Assembly: GCA_048772705.1 (NCBI GenBank)
Contig: JBLWGC010000208.1
Span: forward strand, 62,001-126,000
Direction: 5' to 3'
Origin: Leidyana gryllorum EB-2025a
Lineage: Eukaryota > Apicomplexa
DNA length: 64,000 bases
The position numbers were made by a program, and so were the translations under genes. Below the pieces are notes generated by a model. The model made no database searches. It saw only the letters and a program-made list of their open reading frames with translations, and was not told where the DNA came from. Of the stretch, positions 13,567 to 23,575 are shown piece after piece (within the stretch, counting starts at the first letter, position 1; each line of letters starts with the position of its first letter).

Positions 13567-14481
13567 CTACATCTGCGCCTTCCACGCTTCACGACTCTTC
13601 TTCTTCACATCCTCCCACCAGCTGCTGACATAGTCGGGAACCTTGCCGATCTCCTTTCCGATCCGATCAGTCCATCCAGGATCTGCACTCTTGCTCACAG
13701 GAGTCACAGCCTTTTCGGCCGGACAGGCTTTGGGCGCCGGGCAGGCCGGCGGAGGCGGGAAACTGGTCAAGAACCGCAATGCAGCCTCCCATGGGTGCTG
13801 AAAGCGATCACTGTCGGGCTGAATTGATTCAAACCGAGCACAGCCTGCCAATCTGCCATCGGCGCAGAAGAAGCCCAAAAGCTTTCCTTCCAGTTGACAG
13901 TCAGGGATTGGTAATCGGTCTGCATATATGTGTTGTTCTTCAGTTATCCGACTATGGGATAGAGCATTGGCTATCTTGTTGTTCAGCGTGTCATTGTCGA
14001 GTGAGTCCGACGAGCCCCCGAGAAATCGATACCTCTTGACCTCGGTCAGCAAATCGTGGAGACCCAAGTTCACGGTCCCGAACTTCCCACTCAGATCGCC
14101 TGGTGCGCACGCCCATGGATTGGCAGCGTATATTTCAGGCGAACATTGATATCCAGGCGTCGAGTGGGTACCTCCAGGAATGGTGAAATCGGAGTTCGGG
14201 GCAAAGACTGGGGAGGTGGAACAGTTTTGTGAGTCAGAGGGGTAGAGAATTTGCCACTGAATTCCAGTCAAGTATGCGCGTCCCCCCTCCAGACACTGAA
14301 GGCCTTCAGCTAGGTATGCTGTGTCTCCCAACCTCGCTCGCAGAATCACATCACCGTCAATATAGAGAACGGAGGCTTCCAATAAGTGGCTCGATACCAC
14401 GGCTCCATATTGACATTCTGACAATGCTCCATCTATCACGGCGAGCGTGGAGCTGAGAGTCAGCCATTGTACGAGATACAT
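13567..14481 (-). CDS. secreted protein, possible degenerate Cu/Zn-SOD-like domain
   Basis: Intronless 304-residue protein starting MYLVQWLTLSSTLAVIDG, which reads as a cleavable signal peptide. About ten cysteines and a central APGDLSGKFG motif recall the GDLSG..G loop of extracellular Cu/Zn superoxide dismutase domains, but I do not see the full set of metal-binding histidines, so enzymatic function is not claimed. The last 70 residues are Pro/Lys-rich and end in a Trp/Lys amphipathic segment (SSWWEDVKKKSREAWKAQM). It is divergently arranged with another secreted protein gene 105 bp away, suggesting shared promoter control. The start codon is a true ATG preceded by no in-frame alternative that preserves the signal peptide. 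Confidence 0.7.
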   Translation of the reverse strand: MYLVQWLTLSSTLAVIDGALSECQYGAVVSSHLLEASVLYIDGDVILRARLGDTAYLAEGLQCLEGGRAYLTGIQWQILYPSDSQNCSTSPVFAPNSDFTIPGGTHSTPGYQCSPEIYAANPWACAPGDLSGKFGTVNLGLHDLLTEVKRYRFLGGSSDSLDNDTLNNKIANALSHSRITEEQHIYADRLPIPDCQLEGKLLGFFCADGRLAGCARFESIQPDSDRFQHPWEAALRFLTSFPPPPACPAPKACPAEKAVTPVSKSADPGWTDRIGKEIGKVPDYVSSWWEDVKKKSREAWKAQM

Positions 14482-14586
14482 TCTTTATCACACTATCTAC
14501 AATCGACAATGATATTTACACCTGTCACACTTTGCTCGAAAACCCTCTCGCGCGGAGACGCGACATACTGCATGTTAGTCGCGGAC
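14482..14586. promoter_or_regulatory. bidirectional promoter interval between two secreted-protein genes
   Basis: The 105 bp between the start codons at 14481 (-) and 14587 (+) must hold the 5' ends of both genes. No conserved motif is recognised. Inferred from gene arrangement only. Confidence 0.35.
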
Positions 14587-15736
14587 ATGCATCGTATTTT
14601 GGTATGGGGTTCATTGGCTTCTGTCTTGGCTGTCCAGCCCCCTGCCAGACAAAATGGTGCGTTGCAAGCGCCCGTCAGGCCGCCTGAGGCCAAGGGTTTG
14701 GCACCGGGTGTGGATTCGACCCCACCGCTCTCAGCTGCTGGACCAGTCTCGGCCGTACCTATCTCGGCCTCTCTGGAGAACGACCCCTTAGCTACCGAGC
14801 CTTGTCATTCGCGAGACTCCAAGGAGGCGTGTCTCACCGGGGATTTGTGTCAATGGCTGAGCGAGCCGGCCAACCAATGTTGGCCATTGTGTACCAAGTT
14901 CCGTCATCGAGGATTGTGTGACCGGGAACCTGGGTGCAGACACATCTATGAAGATCCTGACCGGCAACGTGCATTTGAGGAGGAGACGGGAATTTTATGC
15001 ACTCAGCAATGTGTCGCGGGCCATGCTCTGGGAGGGGGGGAAAGGATAGTGGACACTGATACATTGAAAGATATGAGTCGCTTGGACGTGCTGTCGTGCT
15101 CATTCTGCACAACGGCTCAATCCTGTGAAGCTCTGCGGACGCATACTCAGAAAGACTGTCAATTCATCAATTTCCCGTCAGTCTCAGAGCTCAAAGACAT
15201 TATCAAGCTCAAGAAGTCCATTGTCACCAATGGCGATGGGCGTTTCAGCAAAAATCTGTGCATTGATGCGTCCCTGACGGAACCCGATGACGATCTGCAC
15301 GCCATAAACTATGCTTTAGCTAGCGAACAGGTGTCCAGACAGAGTGAGAATTGACTGACGTGTGAAAAAATGATGTTTTTGAATTGCAGCACAAAGTCCG
15401 CCTGGTGGAGGTCTCATCAAAGGATGTCCCGCATCGCAATTGAGGGGAATGAACATGAGATTAGAGCCAGATCTAGATTTCATTCCTGACGGTGCTCATT
15501 ATCGGATGGTTTGCGAGCCGGGCTTCAAACTCATCAATACCCCCACCGATCTTGCGACCTGCAATGCCAACGGGCCTTCTCCGCCTCTCGTCCGCCATTG
15601 TGTTCCCGATGGTCAGCCCATTGACGATATTGATGTGGACGACGAAGACGCGACCGACATGACGCCTGCATCCGATGAACCTGCTGAGATCTCGTCCTTC
15701 GGTCCTCTTCATCGTGCAAGGCCTCGTGGGCACTGA
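14587..15736 (+). CDS. secreted Cys-rich protein with C-terminal sushi-like module
   Basis: Two exons, 14587-15343 and 15390-15736, give 367 residues. The N terminus MHRILVWGSLASVLAVQ is a likely signal peptide, so I chose this ATG over ATG codons at 14511 and 14572. After a Pro/Ala-rich stretch there is a Cys-rich region (about residues 75-185) with regularly spaced cysteines of no family I can name. Residues about 258-325 follow a sushi/CCP pattern: GCPASQL..., a central VCEPGFKL, then C...G...P...C. The tail is acidic and disordered. Probably extracellular or surface-associated. The stop codon lies 21 bp from the convergent stop of the ferric reductase-like gene. Confidence 0.7.
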
Positions 15737-15757
15737 CCGACTGACTGACGGACGGGT

Positions 15758-18700
15758 TCAGCCGAACTTTTCTGGATGATAGCTGAAATTGCCGCCACAG
15801 CCATCGGTGTTCTTCATGACGTGTTCAATCGCTGCCAAATAGGCGGCTTTCGCGTCACGTTGGAAAGCGGGTGGGCCAGAGATGAAGAAACCCGCAGCAG
15901 CACCTCGGCCCAAACTCGTCATTCGACTGTGCGCAAGAATTGGCCGAAATAAAACACAAGAGTCATACCTGTCACAAATGTCAATGGCAACTTTCGCGAG
16001 ATTTGGGCGTCCGTATTGAATGTGTTGTCTCATGGGCGAATCATAAAACACATCTGGTTTCAGCCCGGCGACCAAATCGAGATCAGTAATGAAGATCTGG
16101 CACGTAAATGGGGAGCGCCCTTGTGGACTGCGTCGTGTAACTGCGTCTTCGAGCTCTGGCAGAAGAGCTTCCACCCATTGGGGAGATCTCACGACCCACA
16201 CCATATCGATAGTACTTAGTCTCATAGCTTCTGGTTGTGTGCCCACCATGTCAACTTCCCATTCGGGTACTCCAGGTATTGGGATCCCTCCCGACAGCAG
16301 GCGCGGAGTTTGACTCCATACCCGAACCATCCGAGCACTGAAAGAAGAGAGACACTGTTAGATGGCGACCATGTGAACAACTCACATGGAACAGAGGAAG
16401 GTCGCAACGAATACAAATTCTGCTGTCCCTATTCCGGGTATTCTAACTTGTTGAAAGTGACAGAAATAGCCGCCAACACTTGTCAATGAGCACACGTGAT
16501 TCCACCGAAGAGCGAACATGATGCCCCCGGCTCTGACGTCATTGAGTGCATCGGTGGCAGTTTGATTAATCAGTAACACGCTGAAAGATAACGCAATCAG
16601 AGCCCAATCTACAAGGAACCAAGTTGTTGACCCGGCTCCGACTCTATCTACTCCACGACGACGGGCACCTCTAGGGTTCCAACCGAATGCGGTATGTACA
16701 CAAACTTTGTGGCCCACGAATGCGATAAGCCGAATCCAATCCGCATACATAAAGAAAGGCTCGAGCCAGGCGCCCAAGGTTTGCAGCTCAATACTGCGGT
16801 TGACAGCCATAGCTAATCCAGCCACACCCAATGTGAATTCTGCCAATATGTAAAGATACCAACCAAATGCCCATCTCGGGCCGTATTCAATGGCCTCAGC
16901 CAACCACTGAGGCCTGCGAATGAAGAAACTTGATCCAATGTATACAGGATTCCGCTCAGTTGTCCGTGTGGGGTGATCCCCTTTCAACGGGCATTTGACA
17001 TCCAGAAACTGCTTCACGTGCGATATGAACGGCAGAATCCCACTCCCAGCCCCCAGCATGATGCTGTGGTCGAAGTGGGCGGCCTCTGTCACACCAGCGG
17101 TGAAGGGACCGGAAAGACCAAAGTCGCCCGGCCATTTGGTCAACGGGCGCACCAAATTCAGATTTCCCAACCACACTGCGCGATCAAAGTCTCCCAGACC
17201 CAAAGAATCAACAAAGCTGGGCTGGACTCGTACCTTCTTGGGATTCATGTTCCCATACGTGGCGGCCCAGGCTTGACGAATTCTCCAGAGACCAATCGCA
17301 ATGTCTTCTGCAGTGGCAGATTTCTGCCAAATATCAGCTGAGGCGTTCGTGGTCGTCTCTCCAATTTTAGCGAGAGAGACTGCGGGTTTCGTTCGGGTTC
17401 GCGAATGCTCGCGGGAAGTCCTATCAGTCGTCATCTCGAGAGACGACTCCGCTCCGACCAAATCAGGTGGAGACGTTCTCGGCGTCGTTTGCGTTCCAAC
17501 AACGCATGTCGGCGGTCTCAGCTGCACTTCTTCGTACTCCGCCCCTTGTTGAGCCCATTTGAGGTTAGATTTGCCAATCACATGAGGCGTCGAGTCTCCC
17601 GAGGGCAGACTAGTCATCGCTTCTTCCTTGTCGAGTTCGACCTTGGAGGCCGGCTGCTCGAACTCGTAATCATCATCACTGTCCGTCGCCAAGCGGGCGA
17701 ACTTGGGTTGTCCCCCACCCACTTTACTGGATCGACCTGAGGGGAAGCCTGGAGGACCGCCAGATACAGGCGTACTTGTTATATGAAGGATCGACGAGGC
17801 GTAAGATGTCCGTCCGGTGTCGATGAGGCCGTGATCACTCATTATAGAGTCAGGAGCCGGTGCCGTATGCGTAGCCGCAACCAGAAACGAGACTTTGGCA
17901 TCCTTTGAACTCTGAGGAACATCCGTGTGATTGAATGCGTGTGTCATTTTGCGAACAACCTCGGAACGGACGTCCTCTCCTTCTTGGTGATCGAAATCCT
18001 CAGAAAGATTCCGGAACGGCACATTCATCGTTGCCATGGCCAGAGCTCTCCATAACTGATCTGTCCAACCGCCCTCCGTGCAACTTATCATAAGATACAC
18101 ACATCCGGAGTCATCGGTATGGGCAATGCTGTTGGATGGAATTGAGGGACGGAGAAAACAAAGATTTCGGTACACGTAGGCCTTCACTCACCTGTAGGGA
18201 TGCCAATTTAACCATGAAACCGCAGGGACATTCAGCCAACACACCATCCCGGGCCGGCTCTTGAGATAGCCACGCGGTGCGTAGAGTTTAAGAAGTATGG
18301 TACGCGGATTAGCAATCAGCGTCAATTTGAGACAGTGAGTCCAGGTATGAGTCACCAGCACCATCAATCGGTCGAAGAAGTACAACGTGACCGGTCCTAT
18401 CATTACAGGCCACGTTTGGAGACGTTCTTTCCCCCCACGACGGTGTCGCCAGTCAATGGGGTGTAGTATGGAGAGAAGGAAAATCGCAACGAACAAATGA
18501 TGACTCCAGTAGAACCACTCATATCGTTTCCGCCTTACGGCACGGAGCGAGAAAAAGACAATGACAGTGTGGAAGAACGTAAGCAGGTAGCCTGTGATCA
18601 TGATCTCAGAGTAGAAATCGGCGCAGAAGTTGTGATCTTCGTGCCCTTGTCGATAGTATTGGCAAAGTTTCCCCCAGTTCACAAGATACATCCCAGTGAC

Positions 18701-19118
18701 GATGAGTAACTCCAACCAGCCCACCACACCGGAAATTCTACGAGCGGGTGGTGAGGCAGCAGAGTCTGTCGGCTTACTTATGAATCGTTTCGAACATGTC
18801 CAGGCACAGATACTTGCGAAGCCAAGTGTTACTTAACTTGGTCCAAGTCCAGCGACACATAGTCAAGCCGGTCATTGCGTAGCTTAGAAGGCATGACACT
18901 TTGAGGAAAACACAACAGCACTTGAATATGACTTTTGAATTAAGATTGTCAGGGTTGGTGCCCAAGTTGAAGGGCACATCTCCCTTGTCTTTGAGGGTGT
19001 TGTACTTAAACAACCAGAAATGTGTGGGTAACAACAGGTTACACACCACCCATATGGAGATCACAACGGTGGCAGCCCCATGCGAGGTGAACCTGCCCAA
19101 ATAGAGGGTGAAACCCAT
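15758..19118 (-). CDS. ferric reductase / NADPH oxidase-like flavocytochrome
   Basis: Predicted membrane flavocytochrome that passes electrons from NAD(P)H through FAD and haem across a membrane; 1,055 residues. Exons 19118-18778, 18737-18192, 18128-16386, 16337-15969, 15926-15758. The haem-binding core spans the first two exons, with ETIHKISG and WSHHLFVAIFLLSILH supplying paired histidines. The FAD site includes LNWHPYS, the NAD(P) part LGAGSGILPF and SGPF, and the C-terminal lobe IDMVWVVRSPQW. Two large insertions interrupt the soluble half: about 200 polar residues in the FAD domain and about 180 residues with four hydrophobic helices between the halves of the NAD(P) domain, reminiscent of plant FRO reductases. 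The start is the first ATG in the first convincing exon. Coding sequence of that exon is more AT-rich than its neighbours. A more 5' exon cannot be excluded. Confidence 0.82.
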
Positions 19119-20124
19119 AATCACCCAAATGCAACTGGGTTGTGAAATAGCTTAGAACAAATCCTATACACAGAAACTTACTGTTGGAAGTATGTTCACA
19201 ACATTGGTGCACATGCGGTTTGATCCCATCTAGAAGTCTTATGGTACGAAGGACAATGGATGCTGGACTTTTCTGACACTATACTAACCCAAGAGACCCA
19301 TTTCGGTTGTTCGTATCTGGATTGCTGCAACAGCAACTGCAAACACTTCCATATTTTTTGCCCATCAGTATGTTCGAAGACGAGCCAACTGAGAGCGGAA
19401 AATGGGAGAAAGTTGCCAATGAAGGTAGGTTGCATCTCCCCAATGTCAAGAAACAGTGTTTTAGGTTTCAAGGACCCTAAAGGCGTGGTCGAATACAGAC
19501 CCTTCAATACCGGAGCTCCAAGCCCATTGGTCACAATGATCACCGTTTTCCCACCTGTGTGCTCCATGCTAGCTTTCCTGTTAAAGGTATATAACGGGAC
19601 AAGAGCAATATTCGACCTGATCTGGGACAGATTCCAGCACTTCTATTCATTGGGCCTGCTTTTCTGGTTTCGGCGTGGAGCTTAATGAGAAATGACGCTG
19701 ATAAGCAACCTCTATTCACTTCTGCTATGTAAGCTACCAAAGGGTCAATCCTTTCCGCATACAATAGTAAACAGGTGCATTGGGATGAGTGTTTTCTCTC
19801 AGTACATGCAACTGAGTGCTAAGAATAAGCGCGCAGCTTCAGTCGCCGCCTGAGGCATGACCCTCAATTTTGTAAGCCCAAGTCTGTTGTAACCATGCTC
19901 AAGTCCATGACTCACCCATTCATGCCCGACATCGTTTGCCCGAGGTGCACTGGCCTACCTGCCGTGGTCACCTTCCATGTACCCTCTTTAATGTGGCTTA
20001 AGCCTGGCGCTTTCGATTTCTTGCTGTTCTCGAACCGCATGTTCAATCATCTAACTCGCTCGGTCACATGGCCTGCGGATGAGACACATACTCATTCAAA
20101 GCAGTGAGAATATTCAAAGGCTAG
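19119..20124. other. gene-poor interval of about 1 kb
   Basis: The only stretch over 300 bp without a supported gene. It is visibly more AT-rich than the rest. An open frame on the minus strand (19567-19199, MEHTGGKTVIIVTNG...) has reasonable codons and some hydrophobic character, but no donor/acceptor combination I tried joins it in phase to the ferric reductase exon at 19118. A short plus-strand frame at 19895-20107 has no support. It may hold an upstream exon, a 5' UTR, a small orphan gene or a decayed one. Confidence 0.4.
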
Positions 20125-20862
20125 TCAGACTCCACAGTCGGTGGTGATATTTGAATCGCACTCTTCTGCTATCGGATACCCGATACAGTCACGCAAGCCA
20201 CCTCTGGCCACCAGCCAACCTTGCAGAGCAAGATCTTGTTCCATGGCATCCGCCTGCTTCTCAGCGTTCGGCTGCTGCTCCGGTACCGGCAGCGCTGCAT
20301 AATCATTCTGATCATGTTTGCGCCGCCGCTTGCGTCGCGGTTTCTCGCAATGCGGCTTGTGACTGCCAGCCTGCCGCTTATGGACGAGCTTTTCGCACGA
20401 GGAACATACTACGCACTCTTCTGGATGATGCCGGGGAATGTGTTGTGCCACGTAATTGCGGTGAAAGATCCAAACTGAGCGATAAAAGTCACGCTTCGTG
20501 CCCCGCATGGCAGAACGTACCTATTTCCCCCCGACGTCGGCAGAACTCGCACAAATAGAACTTCTTTACTTTCACATTGTCGATGCGAAATTCTAGCGTG
20601 TGCCGATCAGGGCGTCTGCTGGCGTACTTCACCTCTCCTTTGATGACGCGATGCTCCGATCCCGATTTGATGGCCAGATACCAGTCATTGCCTGTCGCGA
20701 AAGAGATTGGACGTTTTCGCAATGAAACTCACCTTCGAGAAAAGGTCGGCTATCAAGATATAGATCAATCCCGCTTTGGTCCTCCTGACCCGTGAGTAAA
20801 GAATTATCCAGCGGGGTGACGTCGGATTGTGAGTAATCAGCACTCTTAATCCAAAGTGGCAT
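20125..20862 (-). CDS. hypothetical protein with Cys/His cluster
   Basis: Three exons (20862-20733, 20691-20521, 20474-20125) encode 216 residues. I do not recognise the family. The middle part is beta-like with charged residues (NDWYLAIKSG, HTLEFRIDNVKVKKFYLCEFC) and is followed by a cluster CEFC ... HIPRHHPEECVVCSSCEKLVH ... H..HC that could bind zinc, then a basic stretch KPRRKRRRKH that looks like a nuclear localisation signal. A DNA- or RNA-associated nuclear role is a guess. It is divergent from the small gene starting at 20986, 123 bp away. Confidence 0.65.
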
Positions 20863-20985
20863 GAAGCACACGCGTTCGCGTGTCAGTTACGTGGAAGATC
20901 TTGCCGGAGACCCCGGTTGCACCACGACTCAAAGGTGCTGCCGTGCTTCGGTTGGCACATCCCTCTAATTCGATATCTTCCCGCA

Positions 20986-21413
20986 ATGGGCTTCATCTTA
21001 CTGGGCTCTTCGCCGGGCGATATACACGGTGTGCGCAGTGAAGATGAACTCAATGCTTATCTAACCGACCACCGAGTGACATGTGCCTTACAAATAGCAC
21101 CCGAAAAATCGGAGGATGCCGCCCCCCAGCTCTTACTTTCCGACCCTGCGCTGGGTATCTTCCATCTAATTGCGCCGGCTTTGCGATCAGGTGAGCTGTC
21201 AACCTTCCGTGCCGAACAGATGCACCTGACTCATTGCCAGATGAACCCACAGCATTTATAGTGGCCAGCTTGACCGCCAACGAAATTTCTCGGGCCCACC
21301 ACGACGAACAGTACCGTGAAATGCGACGAGATGTGCTTGCTTTCCGGGCCAAGGTATTGGGTCTAGCTGCTCGAGCCCAGCAGGACGCTTCAGCTGCAAA
21401 GCAGTCCAGTTGA
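20986..21413 (+). CDS. small hypothetical protein (125 aa)
   Basis: Two exons, 20986-21190 and 21241-21413, joined by a 50 bp GT-AG intron. The first half (MGFILLGSSPGDIHGVRSED) is mixed alpha/beta; the second (NEISRAHHDEQYREMRRDV onward) is a charged helix likely to form a coiled coil. The frame is open further upstream but 20986 is its first ATG. No family recognised. It lies 76 bp ahead of the next same-strand gene. Confidence 0.55.
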
Positions 21414-21489
21414 ATTCACAGACCCGCCCAGTGCGGGGTTTGCATGTCTTGCAGCTTCCGTCACTAAAAGTTCCACATAATTGAAATGA

Positions 21490-23569
21490 ATGTTAGATCC
21501 AAGTTATGCGGCGCAATATCAAGAGGCGCCATCTTCGGCGCCCCCTGTGGCGACCGAAGAGGTTGCCGATGAAACTGTCTATTATTGGGATGAGGACACT
21601 CAAATGTATTATTACTGGGATGAAGATCTTCAAGCATACGTTGGTTGGATTGAGGAAGGTTACGAAGAGCCAGAGCCACAGCCACAACCACAACCTACAC
21701 CAGAACCAGCCCCTTCAATCAATCTGCCCTCCTTAGCTGTTTCCAAAGTAGCAGCTGCTGAGTTCACGAATACAACTGCCCCAATTCCCACCCTTTCAAG
21801 TCCGCGAGGGGGGAGAGTCGGGGGACACCTGCCAGAAGCGGCCCCTACGGTGCTGCTGAGCCCGCGAGGTGGCAGTCGGCAAGCCCCACAAATTGAAGCA
21901 GTCCAGAATATCTCACCTGCAGAGCTCGAGCGAATCAGGGGCTCTTTACCCCCACCATCTTTAGGACTTCCGTCGAATCGTGACCAAGCTCCGTCATCTG
22001 GAAGCTCTTACATTCCTTCTCCTGCTGCTCCCCCAGTCCCTGGGCTCAGTGCCGCAATGCTCGACGTGCTGGCACATCCTAATGATGGTGGCAGACCACA
22101 ATCGCATCCTCCGATGGTACCGACTCTGTCTCTCGGCGGTCTTACCCATGATGCTCCTTCACAGTCTTTGTGGTCCGAGCATCAGCAATATCAAGCGCAA
22201 GCACGGGCCGCACAGTCTCCATCAGCCTACCAACAACCCTATCCCGCCCCTTCAGAGGGATATAGTCATCAACAGCAGCCTTATCCTTCTCACACCGGCC
22301 AGCAGCAGGGGGTATACCAGCATTCAGCACCACCTCATCAACAGGGCGCCTATCAAATCCCAGCTGAGAATCTTTATCCCCCTCAACCTCCAAGTTCGCC
22401 ACCCACACAGCAAGCTCCACCTCAATATGGAACGGAATACCACCAGCAGAACGCTTCCTTGCAGCAACCGCCTTCTCAGTATCCTGGGGCATACCCGCCT
22501 TCTCACTACCCTGACACCCAGTATTCGCAAACCTCGGCCCCTGAGTATCATCAACCGGTGCAGGAATACCATCATCCTCAGCAACCGCAGTACCAGCAGC
22601 CACAGGAACACTCACAACAACCGATTCCTCCAGATCAGTATTACCGACCGGCTCCGCAGGCCCAATACACTCCACAACCTCAAAGCCCTCAAGCCCCCCT
22701 ACAAACACAAGATTGGAGCTCATATGCTCCGCAGTACCAACAACCCCCTCAACCGCAAAGTCAATTCCAGACACCAGCGCAACCGCAATATCAAATCCCC
22801 CAGGGTCCAACATATCCTGAGCCCCACCATGGGCACACTCAGGTCCCTCAAGAGCCACAGAGTCAGACCTATCAGCAGCCGTCCGTTGCCGATGGACAAC
22901 ACCAAGCCTGGGAAGCTTACAATGAGCGAGGCGCAACTGCTTCGCCCCATCCCCAACCCTCTAGGGCAACGTCACAGAAACAAATACGCCATCTTGAAGA
23001 AATGGCCGATGAACTGGTTCCAGAGCACAAACACAGAGACCAGTCTCGGCAAAGGGAGGAGATTGAGGACAAGTCTCAAGCACAATTATTGCGTGAGCTT
23101 GAGGCCGAGGCGAAGCAAGCCGGCCGTCGCAACACCGTCAGACGAATGACTCGGAAATTGACAGTCACTAGTAAAACACAATCTCTAGGCGACCAATTGT
23201 CGCTAATGGCGAAAGCACGTGAGGGTGCTGGAGGTAAGTCCATCACTTTGAACACTCATCACGCGGCCCACAGAGCATGTTCCTACTGTTGAGGAGATAG
23301 TAGAAAAGAACCGAAGGCGGCAGCTCAAGCAACGAGCTCGCGAGCAGGCTGGCATCTTCGCTTCTTCCTCCAGCGAAAGCTTCGATCTGGCGAAACGGAA
23401 TGACTCGTCATCAGATCCTGAGGAGGCAGCTCGTAAAGCAGCGGCCAAAGCGAAAGCATCCACCCGAATGGAAGCTCGACGATCAACCGCCAGATTCGGC
23501 ACAGCGCATTTCAAGGATCCGAGTTTGGCATCCGGATTAGAAGCCTTGTTATCTCGGAAGGTACGGTGA
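21490..23569 (+). CDS. OCRE-like, Gln/Pro/Tyr-rich protein
   Basis: Exons 21490-23233 and 23274-23569 give 679 residues. Residues about 25-60 contain two tandem aromatic repeats (VYYWDEDTQMYYYWDEDLQ) that match the OCRE pattern found in splicing-associated proteins such as RBM5. Residues about 230-490 are a low-complexity Q/P/Y/H tract of the kind that drives phase separation. The C-terminal 170 residues are charged and helical (HLEEMADELVPEHKHRDQSR...). A role in RNA processing is inferred from the OCRE-like start only. I end the gene at the in-frame TGA at 23567-23569; reading a further 52 bp intron to end at 23687 is possible but would overlap the neighbouring gene. The convergent helicase gene stops only 6 bp beyond. 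Confidence 0.7.
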
Positions 23570-23575
23570 CCATTC

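Noticed and set aside
19199-19567. Upstream exon for the ferric reductase-like gene
   Set aside because: None of the donor/acceptor pairs I tested gave the phase 2 junction needed at the next exon.
21980-23149. Long + strand frame (389 codons) overlapping the Gln/Pro-rich gene, and a 264-codon - strand frame at 22142-22936
   Set aside because: Both are by-products of the CAG/CCT-rich repeat composition; only the chosen frame has the OCRE-like start and splices onward.
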